The translations under genes were made by a program, and so were the position numbers. Shown here in pieces: positions 17,625-25,530 of a DNA stretch of 64,000 bases. Location: the NCBI GenBank assembly GCA_029577135.1, contig JARQPW010000003.1:38452-102451 (forward strand), given 5' to 3'. The stretch comes from Acidimicrobiales bacterium (GTDB lineage Bacteria; Actinomycetota; Acidimicrobiia; Acidimicrobiales; MedAcidi-G1). The first letter of the stretch is position 1. Each line of letters opens with the position of its first letter. The notes under the pieces are model-generated. The model was not told the origin of the DNA. It was given only the letters and a program-made list of their open reading frames with translations, and did no database searches.

Positions 17625-18322
17625 CAGGCGGCACCGGAACGGGTGATGCGCCACATCCACCAGAGGCCGACGGCGTCGAGGCCGAGACCCAGCAACACGA
17701 GGAGCGGGCTGGCCCCGCTGAGGAAGCCCCCGGAACGGAACGGCGACGTGAGCACGGCGAACCCGAGGGGGGCCAGGCAGACCACGGCCGCCGATGCCCG
17801 TGCCTGCGTGGCCAGGGCACGCGACTCGGCCGCCACAGCCTCCTCGTCCCGCATCGAGTCGGCGACCGAGGTGAGCAGGGCGACCGGCTCGCCGCCCGCC
17901 ACCAGCGCCAGGTCGACCACTGCCACGACGAGCCCCACCCTGGTCCCGGGGCGACGGGACTCCCAACGCCGAAGCGCCTCGCCGATGGGCGCCCCCACAT
18001 CGACGTCGCCGGCGACCTGCCGCAGGTCCCTGGCCAGGGGGCCTTCGAGGCGGCCGGCGTCGACGAGTGCCTCCGTCAGGGTGGCGCCGCTGTGGAGCGA
18101 ACGGGCCAGGTCATCGACGAAGTCCGGGAGGGCGGCGTCGATCCGGCGTGGCGACGACCGCCACCTGTCGATCCACGCCTCGCCGGGCCGGGTCGCGCCG
18201 GGTCGGGTCGCGCCGGACCCCGTGGTCGCGTCCACCGGCAGGGTTCGTACCACCGCCCTCGGGGGAACCAGCGCGAGGACGATGGCAAGGAGCGCTCCGG
18301 CAGCCGACCAGACCGGAGTCAT
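17624..18322 (-). CDS. TadB-like inner-membrane platform protein (T2SF domain)
   Basis: A 232-aa T2SF-domain protein with DFVDDLARSLHSGATLTEAL near the middle and two C-terminal helices. I start it at ATG 18322 because this gives an ATGA overlap with tadA; an ATG at 18331 is also open. Codons 40-52 include a small imperfect repeat (GATRPGATRPG). The length is short for TadB, as is usual in actinobacterial Tad loci. Confidence 0.84.
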   Translation of the reverse strand: MTPVWSAAGALLAIVLALVPPRAVVRTLPVDATTGSGATRPGATRPGEAWIDRWRSSPRRIDAALPDFVDDLARSLHSGATLTEALVDAGRLEGPLARDLRQVAGDVDVGAPIGEALRRWESRRPGTRVGLVVAVVDLALVAGGEPVALLTSVADSMRDEEAVAAESRALATQARASAAVVCLAPLGFAVLTSPFRSGGFLSGASPLLVLLGLGLDAVGLWWMWRITRSGAA

Positions 18323-19449
18323 CGTCCCCACCTGCCAGAGGGGGGCTGCGCGTGGATCGGCCCGCCGTCGACGACCACCGACCGGAACGGGGGCTGCTCC
18401 CCCGGGGGGCGTACCTCGACAACGTCGGACACCAGCCGGGAGGCCCCCTGCCGGGTCATGTGGACCACGAGGTCGACGCTTCCGGCGACGAGTGCTTCCG
18501 CAACCCCTGGCGAGAGGCCCGGTGACGCAAGCAGGACCATGGTGGACAGGCGCCGCAGCGCATCCGTTGCGCTGTTTGCGTGGCAGGTCGAGAGGGAGCC
18601 GTCGTGGCCCGTGTTGAGAGCCTGGAGCATGTCGAAGGCCTCGGCGCCGCGGACCTCGCCGACGACGATCCGGTCGGGCCGCATCCGCAGCGCATTGCGG
18701 ACGAGGTCACGGACCGTGACCTCGCCGACCCCCTCGCAGTTCGGAGGCCGGGCCTCGAGGCGCACGACATGCGGTGTGGCGAGCGCCAACTCGGCGGCAT
18801 CCTCCACGGTGATCAGCCGCTCCGTGGGATCCACCGCCGAGGTCAGTGCCGCAAGGAGGGTCGTCTTGCCCGAGCCGGTGGCTCCGCTGACGATGATGTT
18901 CGCCCGGTCGGCGACCATGTGCCCGAGGAGCACGGCGACCTCCGGGGCGGCCAGGTCGGCCAGGGTGAACCGGCGCTCGCCGAAGCGGCGGATCGTCACG
19001 CACGGGCCGTCGATGGCAATCGGGGGCACGACGACATTCACCCGCGAGCCGTCTGCCAGCCGGGCGTCCACCCAGGGGCTGGAGCGGTCGACCCGGCGCC
19101 CGCTGGGGGCGATGACCCGTTCGACCAGGCGCTGGACCTCGGCGTCGTCGAGTCGGATGTCGGTGGCCTCGAGACGCCCCGAACGCTCGATGAAGACGGG
19201 ACCCGGCCCGTTGACCATCACCTCGCTCACCGCCGGATCCGACAGCAGCGGCTGGAGCGGGCCGAGCCCGGTGATGCGGGCCATGACGGCTGCGACGGCT
19301 GCGTCGCGCGCCCCGACGCCGAGGAGCGGCTCCCGGCGTGCCACCAGGGCCTCGACGATGGCCGTCTGGTCGCCACCCGGCGCAGCCGCCAGGAGGTCGA
19401 GTGCCTCGGCGTGCACGGAGGCGGCCAGACCGGTGGCCACGGCGCTCAC
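18319..19449 (-). CDS. TadA/CpaF pilus assembly ATPase
   Basis: Type II/IV secretion ATPase of 376 aa that powers pilus assembly. It has SEVMVNGPGPVFIERSGRL, the Walker A loop GATGSGKTT (189-197), the Asp box VEDAAE (215-220), the Walker B region IVVGEVRG (261-268) and the His box GHDGSLSTCHAN (281-292). GTG start overlaps the tadZ stop (GTGA) and its stop overlaps tadB (ATGA). Confidence 0.92.
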   Translation of the reverse strand: MSAVATGLAASVHAEALDLLAAAPGGDQTAIVEALVARREPLLGVGARDAAVAAVMARITGLGPLQPLLSDPAVSEVMVNGPGPVFIERSGRLEATDIRLDDAEVQRLVERVIAPSGRRVDRSSPWVDARLADGSRVNVVVPPIAIDGPCVTIRRFGERRFTLADLAAPEVAVLLGHMVADRANIIVSGATGSGKTTLLAALTSAVDPTERLITVEDAAELALATPHVVRLEARPPNCEGVGEVTVRDLVRNALRMRPDRIVVGEVRGAEAFDMLQALNTGHDGSLSTCHANSATDALRRLSTMVLLASPGLSPGVAEALVAGSVDLVVHMTRQGASRLVSDVVEVRPPGEQPPFRSVVVDGGPIHAQPPSGRWGR

Positions 19450-20108
19450 GTGCCCTCCCCGACACCCCGGAACAGCGACCGGGGAACCCGTCGTGCGAGC
19501 AGCCCGGAGTCGACCGCCCGGGCGATCGCCGGGTCGAGGGGGATGCGCATCGTCACCGGCGATCCCACGACCGCCTCGACATCGGGCCGACCGAGTGCCC
19601 GTCCCGGCTCGACGACGAGGGCGACCTCCGTCGGACGCCGCACCTGGGCGGGGAGGCGTCGGAGGGACAGGTAACAGGCCCGGGTGACGAGGATCGACCG
19701 GGCGGCCCGTCCGACCAGGGCGTCGAGGAGTGCGTCGGGGACCCGGGAGGTGCCGAGGTCGCCGGCATCGACGACGAGCGGGTCGTCGCACTGCACCAGG
19801 TGGTCAGCGAGGGCGACTACACGCTCCGCCTCCGCCAGGTGCCAACCCGAGGTGCCGAGGGCGACCAGTCGGATGCCCCCGGGAACGTCGACGGCGAGCC
19901 GCTCGAGCGCTTCGGGGCCCGGGCCGCCGACCGCCGAGCACCAGTCGGTGATGCCCGGCCCGGCTCCCTCCACCCCGAGCACCGCCGGCAGGTCGCCGGC
20001 GAGGTCGATGAGGAGCGGACGACCACCCCGACGGGCGACGGCGAGGGCCAGCCCCGCGGTCACCACGGTGGTTCCCGATCCGCCCTTGAGCGACCAGCAC
20101 ACGTTCAT
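19446..20108 (-). CDS. TadZ/CpaE-like ParA-family ATPase
   Basis: A 220-aa MinD/ParA-type protein with a deviant Walker A, KGGSGTT (8-14), and LIDLAGDLPAVLG for the switch region. TadZ proteins localise the Tad machine at the pole or membrane. ATG at 20108 follows AGGGAGAA and begins MNVCWSLKGG, the expected distance to the P-loop. First gene of the tad operon; the 164-bp upstream gap is shared with a divergent HAD gene. Confidence 0.83.
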   Translation of the reverse strand: MNVCWSLKGGSGTTVVTAGLALAVARRGGRPLLIDLAGDLPAVLGVEGAGPGITDWCSAVGGPGPEALERLAVDVPGGIRLVALGTSGWHLAEAERVVALADHLVQCDDPLVVDAGDLGTSRVPDALLDALVGRAARSILVTRACYLSLRRLPAQVRRPTEVALVVEPGRALGRPDVEAVVGSPVTMRIPLDPAIARAVDSGLLARRVPRSLFRGVGEGT

Positions 20109-20272
20109 TCGGTTCTCCCTGCGCGCGGCATCCATCGGGGAAGGCCAGGGGGAGGCAGGGGAACCGGGGGAAAAATCCGCCCGGAGGCGAACGGTCGGCG
20201 GAGCCGAGCCGTGCCCGACACGTTAGCGATCGCGTCCCTGACCACCAACGGGGTCCCCCTAGGCTCGCCCAC
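20109..20272. promoter_or_regulatory. Divergent promoter region, tad operon and HAD gene
   Basis: This 164-bp non-coding stretch separates tadZ (leftward) from the HAD gene (rightward) and must hold both promoters. A GTTAGCGATCG element near 20222-20232 and GGGGGAAAAATCCGCC near 20166-20181 are the only sequence contrasts. I see no clear consensus -35/-10 pair. Confidence 0.35.
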
Positions 20273-21100
20273 ATGGAAGCCGCCTTCTTCGACCTGGACC
20301 GGACGGTCATCGCCCGGGCATCGCTGGCGGCCTACGGTCCGGTGCTGCGCAAGGAGGGCTACCTCAGCGTGCCGATGGCGCTCCGGGCCGCCTGGGGACA
20401 GGTCGTGTACCGCTTCTTCGGTGCCGACGACGAGTCGATCGACCGGGCACGTCGTACGGCCCTGCGCCTGGCCGCCGGCTGGGAGCAGGACGGACTGCGA
20501 AGGATCGCCCGCAACCACCTGGCGGAGGTCATCGAGCCGATCGTCTACGACGAGGCGCTCGAACTCATCGAGCAGCACCGGGAGGAGGGCCGCCTGGTCG
20601 TCCTCGTCTCGGCTGCACCCGTGGAGATCGTCGAGCCACTGGCCACCCATCTCGGCATCGACGAGTTCGTGGCCACCACGCCGGAGGTCGACCCGGAGGG
20701 CCGCTACACCGGCGAGGTCGAGTTCTCGGCCCACGGCGAGGGCAAGGCCGAAGCGATGTCCCGGCTGGCCGAGGACCGTGGCCTCGACCTGGGGGCGTCG
20801 TGGGCCTATTCGGACTCGGTGAGCGACCTGCCCATGCTCGAGGCGGTCGGCAACCCGGTGGTCGTGAACCCCGACCGCCAGCTGCGTCGCCTCGCCGAGG
20901 ATCGTGGATGGCCGGTGCTCGAGTTCGACCGACCCGTGGCGCTCGGCGAACGCATCCCGCTGGATCGCAGGTGGGGGGCGGTCACCGCCCTGACGCTCGT
21001 GCTCGCGCTGGTGGTGTGGGCCGGCGTTCGCCGCGCCCGATGGGGCTCCCGGGCCACGGAGGCCGGGGGCTCCGGGGTCAGATCGAGCGGACCTTCTTGA
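20273..21100 (+). CDS. HAD-IB family hydrolase with C-terminal membrane helix
   Basis: A 275-aa HAD phosphatase of the SerB-like IB subfamily. Motif I is FFDLDRTV (D7, D9), motif II lies in VVLVSAAPVEI, and motif III/IV in WAYSDSVSDLPMLEAVG. Residues about 235-255 (AVTALTLVLALVVWAGV) form a terminal transmembrane helix. Family members dephosphorylate small molecules or lysophospholipids (some are fused to PlsC); no substrate can be assigned here. Confidence 0.86.
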   Translation: MEAAFFDLDRTVIARASLAAYGPVLRKEGYLSVPMALRAAWGQVVYRFFGADDESIDRARRTALRLAAGWEQDGLRRIARNHLAEVIEPIVYDEALELIEQHREEGRLVVLVSAAPVEIVEPLATHLGIDEFVATTPEVDPEGRYTGEVEFSAHGEGKAEAMSRLAEDRGLDLGASWAYSDSVSDLPMLEAVGNPVVVNPDRQLRRLAEDRGWPVLEFDRPVALGERIPLDRRWGAVTALTLVLALVVWAGVRRARWGSRATEAGGSGVRSSGPS

Positions 21101-21161
21101 CCGCCACGGCGATCAGGGCACCGAGCACGGTCAGCATCAGCAGCTTCTTCACGGTGGCCAT
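21078..21161 (-). CDS. Possible 27-aa membrane miniprotein
   Basis: An open frame from ATG at 21161 to TGA at 21078 codes MATVKKLLMLTVLGALIAVA followed by VKKVRSI. It has one hydrophobic helix flanked by lysines, resembling small actinobacterial membrane peptides such as the DLW-39 group but without the DLW tail. The 3' end overlaps the HAD gene antisense by 23 bp, and I see no strong ribosome site. Could be chance. Confidence 0.35.
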   Translation of the reverse strand: MATVKKLLMLTVLGALIAVAVKKVRSI

Positions 21162-21234
21162 GATACGCAGCGCCGGTCGGGACGCGCACCGGCGGGGATG
21201 GTGAGCGGAGCGTCGTCCCGTTAGCGTCGGTCCC

Positions 21235-21330
21235 GGAGGTGTCTGAGTACCTGGTGGGCTCCCCCGCCTTCAAAGCGGGTGGGACGGGCGATCCCCGTCC
21301 GGCGGGTTCGATTCCCGTCCACCTCCGCCA
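21235..21330 (+). tRNA. selC: tRNA-Sec (anticodon UCA)
   Basis: A 96-nt tRNA with an encoded CCA end. The acceptor pairs GGAGGTG with CACCTCC. The anticodon loop is CTTCAAA inside CCCGC/GCGGG, giving anticodon UCA, which reads UGA. The long variable arm GGACGGG-CGAT-CCCCGTCC and extended D arm are typical of selenocysteine tRNA and align closely with the E. coli gene layout. Its enzymes SelA and SelB are encoded 11-13 kb away. Confidence 0.95.
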
Positions 21331-21374
21331 ATCCGGCCCCGGCGGGGAGCCGACCGGCCGATGCGTCCGGCGGC

Positions 21375-22478
21375 TCAGACGGCCAGCAGGTCGCGGGCGC
21401 CGGTGTCGGTGCTCGGGTGCCGCAACTTCGACATGGCCCGTGCCTCGATCTGGCGGATGCGCTCACGGGTGAGGTTGAAGTGCTCACCGACCTCCTCGAG
21501 GGTGCGCGGATCACCGCGGTCGAGACCGAAGCGGAGCTTCAGGATCTCGCGCTCGCGCTCGTCCAGCGGGGCGAGCAGGCGGCTGATCTCCTCGGGGAGC
21601 AGCGCCGTGGCGGCCCGCTCGAACGGCGACTCGGCCGCCCGGTCCTCGACGACGTCGCCCAACTCGGCGTCGCCGTCCTCGCGCAGCGGCTCGCTGAGCG
21701 ACAACGGCTCGGCGGCGAAGCGGAGGGCTTCGGTGACCTTCTCCTCGGGCATCTCGACCTCGGCGGCCAGCTCGGACAGCGTGGCCGGCCGTCCGTACTT
21801 GTGCTCGAGGCGGGAACGGGCCTTCTGGAGGCGGGCCAGCGTGTCACCGGCGTGTACCGGAAGCCGGATTGTGCGTCCGGTGTTGGCGATGCCGCGGGTG
21901 ATGGCCTGGCGGATCCACCAGGTGGCATAGGTCGAGAACTTGAAGCCCTTGCGCCAGTCGAACTTCTCGACGGCGTGCATCAGGCCGAGGTTGCCCTCCT
22001 GGATGAGGTCCAGCAGCGGGAGTCCGGACGCCTGGTACTTCTTGGCGATCGAGACGACGAGCCGGAGGTTCGACTGGACGAAGGTCCGCTCCGCCTCGTC
22101 GCCGTGCCGGATCGCCCGACGGAGTTCGCGCCGCTTGGCGGGGGCCAGGTTGTCGCCGGCCCTGGCCATCTCGGCCTTGGCCTCGACACCGCCCTCGATC
22201 TGCTGGGCGAGCCGGACCTCGCCCTCCTTGGTCAGGAGGGGGTACTGGCCGATGTCGGTGAGATACAGCCGGACTAGGTCTTCCTCGTCCCGTTCGACCC
22301 GATCCTTCGCCAACCTCGCCTCTCCTCCGTTGTCGGGAAGCCCCCCTGCGGCGGCCCCCTCCGTTGACTCCCCGGGACGCTCGCCGGACCCCTCGACGTC
22401 CTCTCGGACACACCTCAGGCCGCTCCGGCGTCGCCCTCGCCGTTCGTCGGCCACGCTATCGACGGCCCTGCCGACCAC
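21375..22478 (-). CDS. Group 1/2 sigma-70 factor (RpoD/HrdB-like)
   Basis: Directs RNA polymerase to -10/-35 promoters. Region 1.2 is DLVRLYLTDIGQYPLLT; region 2 contains NLRLVVSIAKKY, LIQEGNLGLMHAVEKFDW and KFSTYATWWIRQAI; region 4.2 has TLEEVGEHFNLTRERIRQIE. The protein is about 367 aa, short for a principal sigma because region 1.1 is nearly absent, so it may be the primary factor of this lineage or a group-2 factor. The start is uncertain: GTG at 22478 is the first in frame and the N-terminal 55 residues are not conserved. Confidence 0.88.
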   Translation of the reverse strand: MVGRAVDSVADERRGRRRSGLRCVREDVEGSGERPGESTEGAAAGGLPDNGGEARLAKDRVERDEEDLVRLYLTDIGQYPLLTKEGEVRLAQQIEGGVEAKAEMARAGDNLAPAKRRELRRAIRHGDEAERTFVQSNLRLVVSIAKKYQASGLPLLDLIQEGNLGLMHAVEKFDWRKGFKFSTYATWWIRQAITRGIANTGRTIRLPVHAGDTLARLQKARSRLEHKYGRPATLSELAAEVEMPEEKVTEALRFAAEPLSLSEPLREDGDAELGDVVEDRAAESPFERAATALLPEEISRLLAPLDEREREILKLRFGLDRGDPRTLEEVGEHFNLTRERIRQIEARAMSKLRHPSTDTGARDLLAV

Positions 22479-22532
22479 AACTCGCGAACGTGACCATCGT
22501 CACGAGTCGGCGAATGTCCCGGTCAGCCCCGG

Positions 22533-24224
22533 TCAGCCCCGGTAGCGGTTGACGACGGGCAGCCGCCGGTCCCGGCCGAACCCCTTGCGGGTGACCCGGG
22601 CGCCGTGCGGCGTCTGACGGCGCTTGTACTCGGCACCGTCGACGAGGCGCACGACCCGGTCGACCAGCTCGGCGTCGAACCCCGAGGCCACAAGCTCGGC
22701 CCTGGTGCGGTCGCCCTCGATGTAGGCCTCGAGCAGCGGGTCGAGTACGTCGTAGGGCGGCAGGCTCTGGTCGTCGCGCTGATCAGGCCGCAACTCGGCC
22801 GACGGCGGCTTGGCGAGGATCGTGTCGGGGATCACCGGACCCCCGCCGGAGAGCACCTCCTGCACGTTGCGCCAGCGGCACAGGTCGAACACCGTCGTTT
22901 TGTAGACGTCCTTGATGGAGGCGTAGGCACCGACGGTGTCTCCGTAGAGGGTCGAGTAGCCGACAGCCGACTCGCTCTTGTTGCCCGTGGTCAGGACCAG
23001 CCAGCCGTGGGCATTGGAGAGCGCCATGAGAAGCACGCCCCGGATGCGGGCCTGCAGGTTCTCGTCCACCAGACCGTCGCCGAGGTCGCCGACCGACGCA
23101 TCGAGCATGCCGCGCAGCGCCGCATGGGCATCCTCGATGGGAATGGTCCGGCCGTCGAGTCCCTGTTCGGCGATGAGCGACTCGGCGTCGGCGATCGAGT
23201 GGTCGCTCGAGTAGCGGGACGGCATGAGCACGGCGTGGACGTGCTCGGGACCGAGGGCGTCGGCGGCGATCGTGGCGACGAGTGCGGAGTCGACGCCACC
23301 GGACAGGCCGATGCAGATGTCGGTGAAGCCGCTCTTGACGACGTAGTCGCGCGTGGCGGTGACGAGTGCGCCGTACAGCTCGGCCATCGGCTCGAGGGGT
23401 GGAATGGGCGGCGGCACCGCATGGTCGGCACGGTCGACCGTCCCGGACACCTCCACGACGGGGAGACCGGCTCCTGGGGCCGACACCACGGGGACGTCGA
23501 TGTCGACCACCACGATCGCCTCGTCGAACCGGGGCGCCCGGGCCACGATCGTGCCCGACGGGTCGGCCACCATCGACCCGCCGTCGAAGACGAGTTCGTC
23601 CTGACCGCCCACCAGGTTGACGTACACGAGGGGGCGGCCGGAAGAGGTGGCAGTGGCGACGACGGTGGCCTCCCGTTCGGCCAACTTGCCCTGGCGGTAC
23701 GGCGAGCCGTTGATCGTCACCAGAAGTTCGGCGCCACCCTCGAGCAGCCGGTCGACCGGTCCGTCGGCCACCCAGAGGTCCTCGCAGACGGCCACCCCGA
23801 CGCGGACTCCGCCGATCCGGTACAGCTCCTGCGGCTCGGTGCCGGCCCGGAAGTGTCGGGCCTCGTCGAACACGCTGTAGTTGGGGAGTTGGCGCTTGTG
23901 GTACACGCCGGCCACGGCGCCGTCGCGGCAGACGGCGACGGCGTTGTGGACGCTGCCGTCCGGTCCGGGGTCGGCGAATCCGAGCACCAGAGCGCACCCG
24001 CCGCTCTCGGCGGCGAGCGTCTCCATGGCAGCACGGCTGTCGGCCACGAACCGCGGCTTGAGCACGAGGTCCTCGAGCGGGTAGCCGGTGAGCACCATCT
24101 CCGGGAAGACGGCCAAGTCACAGTCGGCGACCTCGCCCAGGGCGGAGCGGACGCGCGCCACGTTGCCGTCGAGATCTCCGACGACGCTGTTCACCTGGAT
24201 CAGCGCGACCCGCAGGCGGTTCAT
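22533..24224 (-). CDS. nadE: Glutamine-dependent NAD+ synthetase
   Basis: Converts deamido-NAD to NAD using ammonia released from glutamine. The 563-aa protein has an N-terminal nitrilase domain with Glu (FPEMVLTGYPLEDL), Lys (YHKRQLPNYSVFDE) and Cys (AVCEDLWV). The synthetase domain follows, with the ATP loop GLSGGVDSALVATIAADAL and the C-terminal EYKRRQTPHGARVT motif. Two-domain form; no separate glutaminase is needed. Confidence 0.95.
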   Translation of the reverse strand: MNRLRVALIQVNSVVGDLDGNVARVRSALGEVADCDLAVFPEMVLTGYPLEDLVLKPRFVADSRAAMETLAAESGGCALVLGFADPGPDGSVHNAVAVCRDGAVAGVYHKRQLPNYSVFDEARHFRAGTEPQELYRIGGVRVGVAVCEDLWVADGPVDRLLEGGAELLVTINGSPYRQGKLAEREATVVATATSSGRPLVYVNLVGGQDELVFDGGSMVADPSGTIVARAPRFDEAIVVVDIDVPVVSAPGAGLPVVEVSGTVDRADHAVPPPIPPLEPMAELYGALVTATRDYVVKSGFTDICIGLSGGVDSALVATIAADALGPEHVHAVLMPSRYSSDHSIADAESLIAEQGLDGRTIPIEDAHAALRGMLDASVGDLGDGLVDENLQARIRGVLLMALSNAHGWLVLTTGNKSESAVGYSTLYGDTVGAYASIKDVYKTTVFDLCRWRNVQEVLSGGGPVIPDTILAKPPSAELRPDQRDDQSLPPYDVLDPLLEAYIEGDRTRAELVASGFDAELVDRVVRLVDGAEYKRRQTPHGARVTRKGFGRDRRLPVVNRYRG

Positions 24225-24270
24225 GGATGGGAGCGTACCGACGGGGTTCCCGGGCGGCCGTGCCCGGACG

Positions 24271-24306
24271 CGTCACGGCCCCGGGGCGGACTCCGGGGCC
24301 GTGACG
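24271..24306. terminator. Strong hairpin after the GSII gene
   Basis: CGTCACGGCCCCGG (24271-24284) and CCGGGGCCGTGACG (24293-24306) form a perfect 14-bp stem with an 8-nt loop. It lies just downstream of the leftward GSII gene and before nadE. No T-run follows, so this would be a stem-only terminator or a transcript-stabilising hairpin. Confidence 0.6.
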
Positions 24307-24321
24307 ACTCTGGGTGGGGCC

Positions 24322-25335
24322 CTAGGCGAGGGCTTCGCAGCAGGTGTTCGTGATCAACTGGGTGACCACGTAGGGGTCCATGTTGGCGTTCGGGCGACGG
24401 TCCTCGATGTAGCCCCTGCCCTCGAGGTGGACCTGCCAGGGGATGCGCACCGAGGCACCGCGGTCGGAGACGGCATAGTTGTACGCGTCGTAGCGTTGCG
24501 TCTCGTGGAGCCCGGTGAGGCGCTCCTCGGATCCGAGGCCGTAGCCGGCGAGGTGCTCCTCGATCTTGCCCTCGGCGCCCAGCGCCTCGCAGGCGGCGAT
24601 GATGGGGTCGTAGCCCTCTCGCATGGCACGGGTCGAGAAGTTGGTGTGGGCACCGGCGCCGTTCCAGTCGCCCTTGATGGGCTTGGCGCTGAGCGTGGCA
24701 TCGACCCGGTAGTTCTCGGCGATGCGGTACAGGAGGTAGCGGGCGACCCAGAGGTGGTCGCTGACCGACACCGGGTCCTCGGGTCCGATCTGGAACTCCC
24801 ACTGTCCGAGCATGACTTCGGCGTTGGTGCCCGAGATGTTCAGTTCGGCGTCGATGCACGCCTGGGTGTGGTCCTCGACGATGTCGCGACCGGCGATCTC
24901 GATGGCGCCGACACCACAGTAGTAGGGGCCCTGCGGGGCGGGGTAGCCCTCGATCGGCCAGCCCAGCGGGCGGTTCTCCTGGAAGAACGTGTACTCCTGT
25001 TCGATTCCGAACCAGGGCTCCTGGTCGGCGTACTTCTCGTACGTCTCGACGCAGGCAGCACGGGTGTTCGTCGGGTGCGGCGTCAGGTTGCCGTCCGGGA
25101 GGCAGACGTCGGCGAGCACGAGGACGTCGTCACCGCCACGGATCGGGTCGGGGCAACTGAACACCGGGCGCAGCACGCAGTCGGAGTTGTCGCCCGGCGC
25201 CTGGTTGGTGCTCGAGCCGTCGAATCCCCAGATCGGGAACTCGGTCGTGCCGGCGTCGATGATCTTGGTCTTCGAGCGGACGTACGGCAGGGGCTTCGTG
25301 CCGTCGATCCAGATGTATTCGGCCCTGATCGCCAT
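24322..25335 (-). CDS. glnII: Glutamine synthetase type II (GSII, eukaryote-like)
   Basis: ATP-dependent synthesis of glutamine from glutamate and ammonia. The 337-aa product starts MAIRAEYIWIDGTKPLP and has FPIWGFDGSSTNQAPGDNSD, WFGIEQEYTFF for the metal-binding glutamates, GDWNGAGAHTNFST for the glutamate/ammonia site and VRIPWQVHLEGRGYIEDRR for the ATP site. Size and motifs are those of GSII, not the GlnA family. Transcribed away from a GSI gene; the intergenic space has an 11-bp repeat. Confidence 0.95.
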   Translation of the reverse strand: MAIRAEYIWIDGTKPLPYVRSKTKIIDAGTTEFPIWGFDGSSTNQAPGDNSDCVLRPVFSCPDPIRGGDDVLVLADVCLPDGNLTPHPTNTRAACVETYEKYADQEPWFGIEQEYTFFQENRPLGWPIEGYPAPQGPYYCGVGAIEIAGRDIVEDHTQACIDAELNISGTNAEVMLGQWEFQIGPEDPVSVSDHLWVARYLLYRIAENYRVDATLSAKPIKGDWNGAGAHTNFSTRAMREGYDPIIAACEALGAEGKIEEHLAGYGLGSEERLTGLHETQRYDAYNYAVSDRGASVRIPWQVHLEGRGYIEDRRPNANMDPYVVTQLITNTCCEALA

Positions 25336-25463
25336 TGGTGTCAGTCTCCAGGTCGGGTGTGCGGCAGACAGCTTGGGCTTCCGCTGCTTCGATGTCGGGC
25401 CCGGAGGGGTCACCGGGCCGGACACACGATGCCACATCGGCAGTTTCCCTGCTGTTGCCCTTG

Positions 25464-25485
25464 TGTGAACGGTCTGTGAACGGAT
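25464..25485. promoter_or_regulatory. Tandem 11-bp direct repeat, candidate GlnR box
   Basis: TGTGAACGGTC (25464-25474) is followed at once by TGTGAACGGAT (25475-25485): nine identical bases repeated with an 11-bp period. OmpR-family regulators such as GlnR bind two 11-bp half-sites in direct orientation. The site lies 46 bp before the GSI start and about 130 bp before GSII, with a GlnR-like gene next to GSI. Binding is inference. Confidence 0.55.
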
Positions 25486-25530
25486 GAAAGCCCTTTGGCG
25501 CGCTGAATCTCCGTGGCGCATGATGGTCCC

